DNA of 64,000 nt from Paraburkholderia sp. Tr-20389 (GTDB lineage: Bacteria > Pseudomonadota > Gammaproteobacteria > Burkholderiales > Burkholderiaceae). The DNA lies in the NCBI RefSeq assembly GCF_017104565.1, contig NZ_JAAGPD010000041.1, forward strand, positions 47,608 to 111,607. The letters run 5' to 3'. Position numbers and translations under genes: made by a program. A model generated the notes under the pieces. It was not told where the DNA came from. It searched no databases and saw only the letters and a program-made list of their open reading frames with translations. Below are positions 48,342-57,432 of this stretch, piece after piece; position 1 is the first letter of the stretch, and the number at the start of each line of letters is the position of its first letter.

Positions 48342-48941
48342 TTACCAGCGCTTGCCCTCGGGTGTGTCAAGCAGCGGACGCAATTTTGCCGCAATGGCCT
48401 CGCGAGCGCGGAAAATTCTTGATCTGACGGTGCCGATCGGGCAACCCATCATTTCAGCGATTTCCTCGTAGCTCAGACCTTCAATTTCACGAAGAGTTAT
48501 GGCGGTGCGCAGCTCTTCCGGTAAAACCGCCATCGCAGCATTGACCGTCTCAGCGATCTGTTTGCTCATCAACATCGACTCGGGCGTGTTGATATCCCTT
48601 AGTTGGTCGGCATCCGAGAAAGTTTCCGCTTCTTCAGCATCTGCTTCCGTCGAAGTGGGCGCGCGCCGACCCTGGGTCGCAAGGTAATTCTTGGCCGTAT
48701 TGACGGCAATCCGGTACAACCACGTATAAAACGCGGACTCGCCGCGGAATTGGGGCAACGCCCGGTATGCCTTGATGAAGGCATCCTGGGCCACGTCCTC
48801 GACCTCGGCAGGATCCCGCACGAGGCGCGAGATCAGCCGGATGATCTTGCGGTGGTACTTTGAGACCAGAAGCTCGAACGCAGCCTTGTCGCCATTCTGG
48901 ACGCGTTCAACCAGCACCTGATCTATTTCTTTTTCGCTCAC
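48342..48941 (-). CDS. rpoE: RNA polymerase sigma factor RpoE/AlgU (ECF)
   Basis: RpoE directs the envelope-stress regulon. The 199-residue ECF sigma factor has region 2 (SKYHRKIIRLISRLVRDPAE, VEDVAQDAFIKAYRALPQFR, AFYTWLYRIAVNTAKNYLA) and region 4 (LREIEGLSYEEIAEMMGCPI, GTVRSRIFRAREAI). The start codon is GTG (MSEKEIDQVLVERV) with a weak CAGG Shine-Dalgarno sequence. It opens the rpoE-rseA-rseB-mucD series. A set of 9-bp repeats about 70-100 bp upstream may be its control region. Confidence 0.97.
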   Translation of the reverse strand: MSEKEIDQVLVERVQNGDKAAFELLVSKYHRKIIRLISRLVRDPAEVEDVAQDAFIKAYRALPQFRGESAFYTWLYRIAVNTAKNYLATQGRRAPTSTEADAEEAETFSDADQLRDINTPESMLMSKQIAETVNAAMAVLPEELRTAITLREIEGLSYEEIAEMMGCPIGTVRSRIFRAREAIAAKLRPLLDTPEGKRW

Positions 48942-49008
48942 CTGATAAATCCGTTAACTTTTGCGCGTGTAGCGGGGCACCATTGTAGCGTCCCCTTCAA
49001 CTCGGCAC

Positions 49009-49044
49009 GTTACGCCCGTAACAGCCGTTACAGTCTTTACAGTC
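49009..49044. repeat. Four tandem 9-bp repeats upstream of rpoE
   Basis: GTTACGCCC, GTAACAGCC, GTTACAGTC and TTTACAGTC lie end to end, 68-103 bp upstream of the rpoE start codon. The core alternates GTTAC/GTAAC, so both tandem and inverted readings are possible. They fall where an operator or promoter would be expected. On the minus strand the first bases read as TTGACT, a -35-like hexamer. Confidence 0.5.
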
Positions 49045-49072
49045 AAGGCGCGCAGCCACGCCGCGGGTGCAG

Positions 49073-49558
49073 TCAGACGTGCGCTGCGCGTCTCGCGAGC
49101 ACGGCGAGTTCGCGAAAAACATGGCGGTCGAGCATGTCGGCCGCGAGCAGCAGCCGATGCAATCTGCCCCCTTCTTCCTCGAGCCAGAGCATCAGCAGGC
49201 TGTCGCTCCACTGGCTGCATCCAACCATACGGCCCTGAGCGCGCAATATTCCCGCCCGGCTCCAGATCGACAATCCTTCCGGCCCGATTTTAAGGGCGCC
49301 CGGCTGACTGCGCCCATGACGGACGGCTGCCAGCAAGAGAATCGCGAAAACGGCCGCCCCGGCCAACGCCGCGTGACCGACGCCAAAGCGTGCCCCGATG
49401 GTTGTACATACCGCGGCCACGGCAACGACGACGAAAAGTGCAGTCACCAGATGCAACGCGGCGGACCGCCGCAGCGCAATGCGTTGCGAGGGTCCGCCGT
49501 TCAAAGCGGCAGCGGAAGCCTGAGCCGACTCAGCCGGCCACGACGATGCCGCCGTCAA
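49073..49558 (-). CDS. Small membrane protein, YgfX-like
   Basis: A 161-residue protein with two adjacent hydrophobic helices at about residues 36-54 and 60-78, a short basic loop, then a soluble C-terminal part with LKIGPEGLSIWSRAGILRAQ and LLMLWLEEEGGRLHRLLLAA. The layout (paired helices followed by a beta-rich domain holding a tryptophan and LLL-D) recalls YgfX/CptA proteins, but similarity is by eye and weak. It begins 4 bp after the fabF stop and so is almost surely on the fabF transcript; rpoE starts 131 bp later. Confidence 0.7.
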   Translation of the reverse strand: MTAASSWPAESAQASAAALNGGPSQRIALRRSAALHLVTALFVVVAVAAVCTTIGARFGVGHAALAGAAVFAILLLAAVRHGRSQPGALKIGPEGLSIWSRAGILRAQGRMVGCSQWSDSLLMLWLEEEGGRLHRLLLAADMLDRHVFRELAVLARRAAHV

Positions 49559-49562
49559 GCGT

Positions 49563-50801
49563 TCAGGCGCGCTTGAAAACCAGCGTGCCGTTCGTGCCGC
49601 CGAACCCGAACGAGTTCTTCAGCGCGACGTCGATCTTCATCTCCCGCGCCGTGTTCGCGCAGTAGTCGAGATCGCACTCCGGATCCTGGTTAAAGATATT
49701 GATGGTCGGCGGCGACACCTGGTGATGCACGGCCAGCACCGTGAACACCGACTCCAGACCGCCCGCGCCACCCAGCAGGTGACCCGTCATCGACTTCGTC
49801 GAGTTCACGACGATCTTCTTCGAGTGATCGCCGAATGCGCGCTTGATACCCGTCGTTTCGGCGAGGTCGCCGAGCGGTGTCGAGGTGCCGTGCGCGTTCA
49901 GGTAGTTCACCGAATCGGGGTTCACGCCCGCGTTCTTCATCGCCGCGATCATGCAGCGGCGTGCGCCGTCGCCGTCTTCCAGCGGGGCCGTCATGTGATA
50001 CGCGTCGCCGCTCATGCCGTAGCCGCCGACTTCCGCGTAAATCTTCGCGCCGCGCGCCTTCGCGTGTTCGTACTCTTCGAGCACCATCACGCCAGCGCCC
50101 TCGCCGAGGACGAAACCGTCGCGGTCCTTATCCCACGGACGGCTCGCCGTCGCCGGATCGTCGTTACGCTGCGACAGCGCGCGCGCCGCCGCAAAGCCGC
50201 CGATACCGAGCGGCGAAACAGTCGATTCCGCGCCACCCGCGATCATCACGTCGGCATCGCCGTATTCGATCAGACGCGATGCCTCGCCGATGCAATGCAG
50301 ACCCGTCGTACATGCCGTCACCATCGACAGATTCGGGCCCTTCAGGCCGAACTTGATCGACAGATGCCCGGAGATCATGTTGATGATCGACGCCGGCACG
50401 AAGAACGGCGAAATGCGACGCGGGCCGCGATTCAGCAGTTCCGTCTGCGTGACTTCGATCATCGGCAGACCGCCGATGCCCGAACCGACGACGACGCCGA
50501 CGCGTTCCGAGTTTGCATCGGTGATTTCGAGGCCGCTGTCCTGCATCGCCTGGATGCCGGCAGCCACGCCGTAATGGATGAACGTATCCATGTGGCGCGC
50601 TTCCTTGCCGGCGATGTAGTCTTCAATGTTGAAGCCCTTCACCTCACCGGCAAAACGCGTGGAGAAGTTCGACGCGTCGAACTTCGTGATGTTGGCGATG
50701 CCGGACTTGCCGGCGACCAGATTGGCCCAGCCGTCGGCAACATTATTGCCAACAGGCGAAATAAGCCCCAGGCCTGTAACAACAACACGACGACGGCTCA
50801 C
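49563..50801 (-). CDS. fabF: Beta-ketoacyl-ACP synthase II
   Basis: FabF elongates acyl-ACP with malonyl-ACP. The 412 residues match the family. The start codon is GTG ([20 protein letters not shown]) with a GGAAAAGGGG purine-rich site upstream; the longer frame is not family-like. Active site: Cys164 in [14 protein letters not shown], His of [15 protein letters not shown] and His of [13 protein letters not shown]. Last of the fatty-acid genes, separated from acpP by a 352-bp gap with a terminator-like stem. Confidence 0.98.
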   Translation of the reverse strand: MSRRRVVVTGLGLISPVGNNVADGWANLVAGKSGIANITKFDASNFSTRFAGEVKGFNIEDYIAGKEARHMDTFIHYGVAAGIQAMQDSGLEITDANSERVGVVVGSGIGGLPMIEVTQTELLNRGPRRISPFFVPASIINMISGHLSIKFGLKGPNLSMVTACTTGLHCIGEASRLIEYGDADVMIAGGAESTVSPLGIGGFAAARALSQRNDDPATASRPWDKDRDGFVLGEGAGVMVLEEYEHAKARGAKIYAEVGGYGMSGDAYHMTAPLEDGDGARRCMIAAMKNAGVNPDSVNYLNAHGTSTPLGDLAETTGIKRAFGDHSKKIVVNSTKSMTGHLLGGAGGLESVFTVLAVHHQVSPPTINIFNQDPECDLDYCANTAREMKIDVALKNSFGFGGTNGTLVFKRA

Positions 50802-50820
50802 GGTAACCCCTTTTCCATAG

Positions 50821-50877
50821 ATGACAAAACAAAAGCCACAGAAGCGCACAGGAAAGCGCCCTGTGTGCCCTGTGGCT
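50821..50877 (-). terminator. Nested hairpin between acpP and fabF
   Basis: AGCCACAG and CTGTGGCT (outer stem, 50834-50877) enclose a second stem around CACAGG/CCTGTG, followed on the minus strand by TTTGTTTTG. Likely a terminator, possibly partial, ending acpP transcripts before fabF. Confidence 0.6.
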
Positions 50878-51153
50878 GTTTAACCTGACGATCGCGCTGA
50901 CCAGGGCGCTGACGAATACGCTGACCGGTGCACCGGCGACAACGCCGGAACATGCACCAGTAAGCGCAATGGCGAAAGAGCCGACGTTTGCTTCATCGGC
51001 CAGTGCGCCTTGAACGACGCCGTCAGGCTCGCGCGCATGCGCATCGGCATTGACGCCTGCCCTGCTTGCGCCCTCCGGCGCATCAAGGCTGCCGGCACGA
51101 CGGACACTGCGAACTTCACAGCAGCCGAAGCAGCCAGCCAGGCGCGAATGACC
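50878..51153 (-). other. Spacer downstream of acpP
   Basis: 276 bases without a supported gene between the acpP stop and the nested hairpin. Open frames across it have no family-like sequence or ribosome-binding site. I see no promoter hexamers for fabF here. Confidence 0.4.
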
Positions 51154-51393
51154 TTAGGCCTTGACGTTAGCGCGAGCGTAGTCGATCGCTTGCTGAACCG
51201 TCGTGATCTTCTCGGCTTCTTCATCCGGAATTTCCATGCCGAATTCGTCTTCGAGAGCCATCACCAGCTCGACCGTGTCGAGCGAGTCAGCGCCGAGGTC
51301 GTTCACGAACGATGCTTCGTTCTTGATTTCCGCTTCAGCAACACCGAGTTGCTCTGCAACGATCTTCTTGACGCGCTGTTCGATATTGTCCAT
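51154..51393 (-). CDS. acpP: Acyl carrier protein
   Basis: AcpP carries growing acyl chains on a phosphopantetheine arm. The acidic 79-residue protein has the attachment site Ser37 in [18 protein letters not shown]. Start [18 protein letters not shown] follows the purine-rich GGAGGGGT sequence. It lies 148 bp after fabG; AcpS (37.3-37.7 kb) would load it. Confidence 0.99.
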
Positions 51394-51541
51394 TACCCCT
51401 CCAAGGGAAAAAAGTTCATAAATACAGGTGCGCGCATTTTATCAGGTTTGCATCTGTAAAAAAGCGGCGCACTGGGTTGCTGTAAAGCCGTTCTGTCCGC
51501 GCTTTGAATGGCGTCAAGGCGCGGATAGTAACCGAATTTGA

Positions 51542-52291
51542 TTACGACATATACATGCCGCCGTTCACATGCAACGTCGTGCCGGTGATATAACCGGCCT
51601 GCGGCGATGCGAGGAACGTGACAGCATGGGCGATATCTTCCGGGCTGCCGAGCCGGCCGAGCGGAATCTGCGCCTTCAGCGCGGTTTGCTGCTCTTCGGG
51701 CAAGGTCTTCGTCATGTCGGTATCGATGAAACCCGGCGCGACGCAATTCACCGTGATGTTGCGGCTGCCGATCTCGCGTGCGAGCGCACGCGTCATGCCC
51801 GCTACGCCCGCCTTCGCGGCTGCATAGTTGATCTGACCGGGATTACCCGCCGAGCCGACCACCGACGTGATGTTGATGATGCGGCCGCCGCGCGCTTTCA
51901 TCATCGGGCGCAGCACCGCGCGCGACAGGCGAAACACGGACCGGAGGTTCGTGTCGATCACGTTGTCCCAGTCTTCGTCCTTCATGCGCATCGCGAGCTG
52001 GTCCTGCGTAATGCCCGCGTTGTTCACCAGCACGTTGAGCGCGCCGAATTCCTTCACCGTGCCGTCGATCAGCGCTTCAGCAGCAGCAGCATCGTTGACG
52101 TTGAGCACCGCGCCGCGGCCGTTCAGGCCCTCGGCCTTGAACGCGTCCGAGATCGCGTTCGCGCCGCTTTCGCTCGTTGCCGTGCCGATCACCGTCGCGC
52201 CTTGACGCGCGAGTTCGATGGCGATTGCGCGACCGATGCCACGCGAGGCACCCGTCACGATCGCGATCTGTTTATCGAGAGTCTTTTCCAT
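51542..52291 (-). CDS. fabG: 3-oxoacyl-ACP reductase
   Basis: FabG reduces 3-ketoacyl-ACP with NADPH. The 249-residue short-chain dehydrogenase has the cofactor loop TGASRGIG (13-20), NNAG (90-93), and catalytic Ser143, Tyr156 and Lys160 (ITSVVGSAGN, INYAAAKAGV). It is 67 bp downstream of fabD in the fabHDG-acpP order shared with E. coli. Confidence 0.98.
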   Translation of the reverse strand: MEKTLDKQIAIVTGASRGIGRAIAIELARQGATVIGTATSESGANAISDAFKAEGLNGRGAVLNVNDAAAAEALIDGTVKEFGALNVLVNNAGITQDQLAMRMKDEDWDNVIDTNLRSVFRLSRAVLRPMMKARGGRIINITSVVGSAGNPGQINYAAAKAGVAGMTRALAREIGSRNITVNCVAPGFIDTDMTKTLPEEQQTALKAQIPLGRLGSPEDIAHAVTFLASPQAGYITGTTLHVNGGMYMS

Positions 52292-52358
52292 CGTTCAGTT
52301 CCGCATTCCCCTGCATGCGCAGGGCTGTTTGATTCGTTGCTGCCGTACAAATAGACGT

Positions 52359-53291
52359 TCAGGCCGTGACGACTTTCAGCACTTCGTCGAGCGTGGCGGG
52401 ATCGACGATTGCCGCGCCGACCAGATTGCCGTCGATACGCTTGGTCAGGCCCGCCAGCACCTTGCCGGGACCGCATTCGATCACATGGCTGACGCCCTGC
52501 TTCCCGATCGACTGCACGCATTCGACCCAGCGCACGGCGCCCGCCGCCTGACGTACCAGCGCATCCTTGATGCCCGCCGGCTCGTTGACGATAGCCACGT
52601 CGACGTTGTTCACGACGGGGATGGACGGCACCTGCACGTCGACGCTCGCCAGATACTCGCGCAGTTGATCCGACGCGGGCTTGAGCAGCGACGAATGGAA
52701 CGGCGCCGACACGGGCAGCGGCAACGCGCGCTTGGCGCCCTTTGCCTTCGCGACTTCACACGCCTTTTCGACGGCAGCCTTGTGACCGGCGATCACGACC
52801 TGTGCGGGCGCGTTGAAGTTGACGGCTTCGACGACGCCTGCCGCCGACGCTTCCTTGCACACTTCACGCACGGTGTCGTCGTCGAGGCCGAGAATCGCGG
52901 CCATGCCGCCCTGACCGACGGGCACCGCGTTCTGCATGGCTTGCGCGCGAAAACGCACGAGCGGCACCGCGTCGCGGAACTTCAGCGCACCAGCAGCGAC
53001 CAGCGCCGTGTATTCGCCGAGGCTGTGGCCGGCCACGATTGTAGGCGCAGGACCGCCTGCTGCCTGCCACGCGCGAAAGATCGCGTAAGCAGCCGTCAGC
53101 ATCACGGGTTGGGTGTTGGTGGTCAGATTCAGGTCTTCAGCCGGGCCTTCGGCGATCAGTTTGCCGATGTCCTGGTTGAGCGCGTCGGACGCTTCCTGGA
53201 GGGTTTCGCGCACGATCGCGTTGTCGGCGAACGCATTGAGCATGCCGACCGCCTGCGAGCCCTGCCCCGGAAAAACGAACGCAAATTTCAT
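52359..53291 (-). CDS. fabD: Malonyl-CoA:ACP transacylase
   Basis: FabD moves malonyl from CoA to AcpP. The 310 residues show FVFPGQGSQAVGM at the N-terminus, the nucleophile Ser90 in VAGHSLGEYTALVAAG and the later catalytic His in SAPFHSSLLKPA. It is 96 bp after fabH. Confidence 0.98.
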   Translation of the reverse strand: MKFAFVFPGQGSQAVGMLNAFADNAIVRETLQEASDALNQDIGKLIAEGPAEDLNLTTNTQPVMLTAAYAIFRAWQAAGGPAPTIVAGHSLGEYTALVAAGALKFRDAVPLVRFRAQAMQNAVPVGQGGMAAILGLDDDTVREVCKEASAAGVVEAVNFNAPAQVVIAGHKAAVEKACEVAKAKGAKRALPLPVSAPFHSSLLKPASDQLREYLASVDVQVPSIPVVNNVDVAIVNEPAGIKDALVRQAAGAVRWVECVQSIGKQGVSHVIECGPGKVLAGLTKRIDGNLVGAAIVDPATLDEVLKVVTA

Positions 53292-53387
53292 ATCGTCCCC
53301 AATTCGATGAGTTCAAATGTGCGTGACGCGCACGCATGGCGTGCGCTGCCGCTTGAAGCGGCGCTTGCGCGCCGCTGCGCGCGATCA

Positions 53388-54377
53388 TCAGAAACGGATG
53401 ACCGACGCGCCCCATGTGAAGCCGCCGCCGACGCCTTCGATTAGCACGTTATGGCCGCGCTGGATGCGTCCGTCGCGGACCGCGACGTCGAGTGCAAGCG
53501 GAATCGACGCCGCCGACGTGTTGCCGTGTTCGTGCACCGTCACGACCATCCGTTCCTGCGGCAGGCCGAGCTTGCGGCACGTGCTCTGCATGATGCGGAT
53601 GTTGGCCTGGTGCGGAATCAGCCAGTCGACCTGTTCGGGCTGAAGATCAGCCTTCTGCAGCGCCTCGACCGCGACTTTCTCCAGCACGTTGACGGCCAGC
53701 TTGAACACCGCCTGACCGTCCATGTGCAGGAACGCACTGCCTTGCACGATGCCGCCGTTCACATTGCCCGGCGTGCAGAGAATGTTCGAATGGCTGCCGT
53801 CCGCGTGCAACGCACTTGCCAGTACGCCCGGCTCGTCCGATGCCTGCAGCACGACTGCACCCGCGCCGTCGCCGAACAGCACGCACGTGGTGCGGTCGTT
53901 GAAATCGAGGATGCGAGAGAACGTTTCAGCACCGACCACCAGCGCAGTACGATGTTGCCCGCTTCGAATGAAGCTGTCAGCCGTCGCAACGGCATAGGCA
54001 AAACCTGAGCACACGGCCTGCACGTCGAACGCAGCACCGTTGTTTTTGATGCCCAGCTTTTTCTGCAGCAGACAGGCCGTACTCGGAAACACGAAGTCCG
54101 GCGTCGACGTGGCGACGATGATCAGGTCGATGGCTTGCGGATCGACGTCGGCGGCTTCGATCGCACGTTGCGATGCGATCAGTGCGAGGTCGCTGGTCGT
54201 GACATCAGGTTCGGCGAAGTGGCGCGCATGGATGCCCGTGCGGGCCACGATCCATTCGTCGCTCGTCTCGATGCCCTGCTTCGCGAGACGATCGGCCAGA
54301 TCCTGATTGGAAACGCGGTTGGGCGGCAGATAGCTGCCCGTGCCCAGCACGCGGGAATAGGTAGTGGATTGAGCCAT
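53388..54377 (-). CDS. fabH: Beta-ketoacyl-ACP synthase III
   Basis: FabH starts fatty-acid synthesis by condensing acetyl-CoA with malonyl-ACP. The 329-residue thiolase-fold enzyme has Cys123 in [12 protein letters not shown], His in [10 protein letters not shown] and Asn in [14 protein letters not shown]. Its ATG shares one base with the plsX stop (TAATG), so the two are coupled. Confidence 0.98.
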   Translation of the reverse strand: MAQSTTYSRVLGTGSYLPPNRVSNQDLADRLAKQGIETSDEWIVARTGIHARHFAEPDVTTSDLALIASQRAIEAADVDPQAIDLIIVATSTPDFVFPSTACLLQKKLGIKNNGAAFDVQAVCSGFAYAVATADSFIRSGQHRTALVVGAETFSRILDFNDRTTCVLFGDGAGAVVLQASDEPGVLASALHADGSHSNILCTPGNVNGGIVQGSAFLHMDGQAVFKLAVNVLEKVAVEALQKADLQPEQVDWLIPHQANIRIMQSTCRKLGLPQERMVVTVHEHGNTSAASIPLALDVAVRDGRIQRGHNVLIEGVGGGFTWGASVIRF

Positions 54378-55507
54378 TATGCCTTCGAGGATTGTGCGCT
54401 ATAGGGCTCGGCCGGCTGGCCAGAAATCGGACCTGCGATCGGGCTGGCCATCTGGCTCGCGGAACCCGGTCCGCCTGCGTCGCGCTTCGCCTGTTCGAGT
54501 GAACCCGCGTTCTCCTCCATCGCGCGGGCAAGGCGTTCGAGAACGCCATTTTTGACGGCATCATACCCGCGTTTGATTGCCCACTCAAACGCATAGGCAT
54601 CGGCCGAACCGTGACTCTTGATCACAAGCCCGCGCAGGCCGAGCAGCGCCGCGCCGTTGTACTGACGGTGATCGACGCGCTTCTTGAAGCGCAACAGCAC
54701 GGGCAGCGCGAGCACGGCCATCACCTTGGTCAGCCACGAGCGGCCGAACTCTTCCTTGATGATGTCGGAGAGCATCTGCGCAAGGCCTTCGGACGTCTTC
54801 AGCGCAACGTTGCCGACAAAGCCATCGCAGACGATCACGTCGACGGTGCCTTTGTAGATATCGTTGCCTTCCACGTTGCCGCGGAAATTGAGGGTGCTGT
54901 TACGTAGAAGTTCGCCCGCGCGCTTGATGATGTCGTTGCCCTTGATCACCTCTTCGCCGATATTCAGGAGCCCGATGGTCGGACGTTCCTTGCCTTCGAC
55001 GGCGGCAACCAGCGCATGCCCCATCTCAGCGAACTGCAGCAGATGCTGCGGCTCGCAGTCGACGTTCGCGCCGAGGTCGAGCATCGTCGTGTAGCCGGTG
55101 GGATTGGGCAGGGCGAACGCGATCGCCGGACGTTCGATGCCCGGGAGCGTTTTAAGAACATAGCGGGAAACGGCCATCAGCGCGCCGGTGTTGCCGGCGG
55201 AGATGCAGGCCTGCGCCTCGTCGTCTTTGACGCGATTGAGCGCTACGCGCATCGACGAGTCTTTCTTCTTGCGAAGCGCGACTTCGACGGGATCGTCCAT
55301 CGCGACGATCTCGGACGCGGGCACGACCGTGAGTGCCGGATTGTTTGTCGCCTTCAGCTTTTTGAGCTGCGCACGAATCGCGCTTTCGATGCCAACGAGC
55401 ATCAATTGCGCATCGGCGTGCGAGCGAACGAAGTTGACGGCAGCGGGAACGGTCACGGACGGGCCGTGGTCGCCTCCCATGCAATCTATCGTGAGCTTTA
55501 CAGTCAT
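54377..55507 (-). CDS. plsX: Phosphate acyltransferase PlsX
   Basis: PlsX converts acyl-ACP to acyl-phosphate for phosphatidic acid synthesis, linking the fab genes to phospholipids. The 376 residues begin [20 protein letters not shown] and contain [33 protein letters not shown] and [20 protein letters not shown]. The last 40 residues are a Ser/Pro/Gln-rich tail beyond the usual end. A terminator-like stem separates it from rpmF. Confidence 0.97.
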   Translation of the reverse strand: MTVKLTIDCMGGDHGPSVTVPAAVNFVRSHADAQLMLVGIESAIRAQLKKLKATNNPALTVVPASEIVAMDDPVEVALRKKKDSSMRVALNRVKDDEAQACISAGNTGALMAVSRYVLKTLPGIERPAIAFALPNPTGYTTMLDLGANVDCEPQHLLQFAEMGHALVAAVEGKERPTIGLLNIGEEVIKGNDIIKRAGELLRNSTLNFRGNVEGNDIYKGTVDVIVCDGFVGNVALKTSEGLAQMLSDIIKEEFGRSWLTKVMAVLALPVLLRFKKRVDHRQYNGAALLGLRGLVIKSHGSADAYAFEWAIKRGYDAVKNGVLERLARAMEENAGSLEQAKRDAGGPGSASQMASPIAGPISGQPAEPYSAQSSKA

Positions 55508-55530
55508 GGAATGCGACGAATTTCAGGCAC

Positions 55531-55560
55531 AAAAAAGCGGCAGTTGAATGCCGCCTTTTT
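55531..55560 (-). terminator. Hairpin with T6 between rpmF and plsX
   Basis: GCGGCA and TGCCGC (6-bp stem, 6-nt loop) flanked by A6 and T5 on the plus strand, giving a T6 tract after the stem on the minus strand. It would cut transcription after rpmF, at least in part, before plsX. Confidence 0.65.
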
Positions 55561-55643
55561 GATGAACCGGGAAAATGTCAAGCGAGCCGATCGCCACGCG
55601 TAACGCCAATGGGCTAAACCCAGTTGAGCGCAATGCTGGACGA

Positions 55644-55823
55644 TTAGTCGTTCTTCGTCTTGACGACTTTCTTGCCGCGATAGTAGCCGTTCGGGCTGAT
55701 GTGGTGACGCAGATGCACTTCACCCGTGCTCGGCTCAACTGCCAGCGGCGCTGCGTTGAGGAAATCGTGCGAGCGGTGCATGCCGCGCTTCGACGGCGAC
55801 TTCTTGTTTTGTTGAACTGCCAT
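55644..55823 (-). CDS. rpmF: Ribosomal protein bL32
   Basis: A 59-residue large-subunit protein. Start [20 protein letters not shown] is the universal N-terminus; the frame upstream is not used. [19 protein letters not shown] closes it. It is the Cys-free form, like that of E. coli, so no zinc-ribbon paralogue switch is expected from this gene. It sits between yceD and plsX as in E. coli. Confidence 0.98.
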   Translation of the reverse strand: MAVQQNKKSPSKRGMHRSHDFLNAAPLAVEPSTGEVHLRHHISPNGYYRGKKVVKTKND

Positions 55824-55936
55824 GATAACTCCTGAAAATTTTCCGAATTCTAACACAGCCCGACGCGGCAACCGCCATAGGCCACGTGGCTAACCCACCG
55901 CGCCCGGCGCGCCTCATCGCGCTCCCATGCAACCGT

Positions 55937-56575
55937 TCAGTGCTTCTTGTCGCCGGATCCGCCCGACTTCAGGCCTTCGAGCGCCGCAAACGGATTCGGC
56001 CGCGCGGGTTCTTCACCCTCCTCGGCCTCGCCTTCGGCGGCCTCTTCACCTTCTAGCCCGGCCGCGCCCGAGGTGAGACTCTCGTGCACTTCAGGGCAGA
56101 CGTCGTGCTTGGGCACGAGCGGCAACGAAAGCAGCAATTCCTCTTCGATCAAGTCGACAAGATCGAACTGGCGTGACCCAACGATCACATCGACTTCATC
56201 CTCGTCCAGAGGGAACTCTTCAGCTTCCTCTTCCGTATTGACGATCCGGTAAGTCGCATCGACGTTGAACGCCTGCTCATACGGAGACAGGCAACGCTGA
56301 CATTCGAGCCATGCGGCGCCGTGAATTGCGAGCCTCAGATACGGCTGCGGACCCTCGGTGCCGTCGTCCTGCAATTCCGGCTGCGTCGTCCCTTCGGCTT
56401 GCCAGGTGAACGCGGTATCGCGGTCTGGCGCTTCCTCCGGGACTTCGTTTAACATGCGCGGCAGTTGCGAGACGCGCACGGTACCCGCGGCCTGCCGCCC
56501 ACTGCGTGCAAATTCGAACAGGTCGAGTGCGCGCGGGTCGACGAGACCAGCAGGTTTGCCAGGATGTTGAGTCAT
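55937..56575 (-). CDS. yceD: DUF177/YceD family protein
   Basis: YceD proteins are cotranscribed with rpmF throughout the proteobacteria and have been implicated in 23S rRNA metabolism. The 212-residue product, starting MTQHPGKPAGLVDPRALDLF, has the family's paired Cys in LECQRCLSPYEQAFNVDATY, the acidic EEEAEEFPLDEDEVDVIVG, and DLVDLIEEELLLSLPLVPKH with a third Cys. The C-terminal part is acidic. A strong promoter lies 120 nt upstream. Confidence 0.93.
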   Translation of the reverse strand: MTQHPGKPAGLVDPRALDLFEFARSGRQAAGTVRVSQLPRMLNEVPEEAPDRDTAFTWQAEGTTQPELQDDGTEGPQPYLRLAIHGAAWLECQRCLSPYEQAFNVDATYRIVNTEEEAEEFPLDEDEVDVIVGSRQFDLVDLIEEELLLSLPLVPKHDVCPEVHESLTSGAAGLEGEEAAEGEAEEGEEPARPNPFAALEGLKSGGSGDKKH

Positions 56576-56630
56576 GTGCGCTCCTGCGTCGGCAAGGATT
56601 TCAGCCGGTTGATCACTATGCCCTGCCTGG

Positions 56631-56670
56631 TGGCGCCAAAGCGACGGACAGAAGGCCGTCCGGGGCGCCA
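56631..56670 (-). promoter_or_regulatory. Nested stem in the yceD-rpmF leader
   Basis: TGGCGCC (56631-56637) pairs with GGCGCCA (56664-56670) around an inner stem CGGAC/GTCCG, within the leader of the operon. It could control translation or elongation; there is no T tract, so it is not a simple terminator. Confidence 0.45.
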
Positions 56671-56701
56671 TTTGGCAAAGCATACCGATGAAAAGCCCAA
56701 A

Positions 56702-56730
56702 ATCATATCCGTTTTGTCTTTTCGAGTCAA
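56702..56730 (-). promoter_or_regulatory. Sigma-70 promoter of the yceD-rpmF-plsX-fab operon
   Basis: TTGACT (56730-56725) and TATGAT (56707-56702), each five of six matches, with an exact 17-bp spacer on the minus strand. Transcription would start near 56695, about 120 nt before yceD. It is the clearest promoter of the window. Confidence 0.8.
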
Positions 56731-56814
56731 ACACTTAAGGCCCGCTGCGCGGACGTGTCCGCACCCCGCCTTTTCACACTCCGTTTTACCGACAGATCAA
56801 GGTTCTTCCCCAGC

Positions 56815-57432
56815 ATGCCGGATTCCTCCAAACGCCCGCCCCGCCTGATTCTGGCGTCGAGTTCACCCTATCGGCGCGAACTGCTCGAACGCCTGCGCAT
56901 TCCGTTCGACGTCGTGGTGCCTGCCATCGACGAAACACCGCTCGCCGGCGAATTGCCGGAACAGACCGCGCTGCGCCTCGCGCAGGCAAAAGCTCGCGCC
57001 GTCGCAGCTGCGCTTGCGGCCGACGAGCATGCGCTCGTCATCGGCTCGGACCAGGTCGCGACGTACGACGCTCAGCAGATCGGCAAACCCGGCACACATG
57101 ACAAGGCACTGGCGCAACTGCAGGCGATGCGCGGTCGCGAAGTGCTGTTCCACAGCGCGCTTTGCCTGCTCGACAGCGCGTCGGGCGATGCCCAGACGGC
57201 CGACGTGATCACGAATGTGCATTTTCGCGACCTGCCCGACGCCGCGCTCGACGCCTACCTGCGCGCCGAAACGCCGTACGACTGCGCTGGCAGCGCGAAA
57301 GCGGAAGGCCTCGGCATCGCGTTGCTCGACGCCATCGAATCCGACGATCCGACGGCATTGATCGGCCTGCCGCTGATCGCGCTCACGCGCATGCTGCTTG
57401 CCGCGGGTTACCCATTGCTGGAGGCACGATGA
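56815..57432 (+). CDS. Maf-like nucleoside triphosphate pyrophosphatase (YceF type)
   Basis: Maf/YceF proteins hydrolyse modified nucleotides; the YceF subgroup prefers m7GTP. The 205 residues start at MPDSSKRPPRLILASSSPYR, with the conserved SSSPYRRELL, the Glu-Thr of VVPAIDETPLAGE and IGSDQVATYDAQQIGKP. It is divergent from yceD and coupled (ATGA) to the methyltransferase after it. In E. coli yceF is also adjacent to yceD. Confidence 0.93.
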   Translation: MPDSSKRPPRLILASSSPYRRELLERLRIPFDVVVPAIDETPLAGELPEQTALRLAQAKARAVAAALAADEHALVIGSDQVATYDAQQIGKPGTHDKALAQLQAMRGREVLFHSALCLLDSASGDAQTADVITNVHFRDLPDAALDAYLRAETPYDCAGSAKAEGLGIALLDAIESDDPTALIGLPLIALTRMLLAAGYPLLEAR

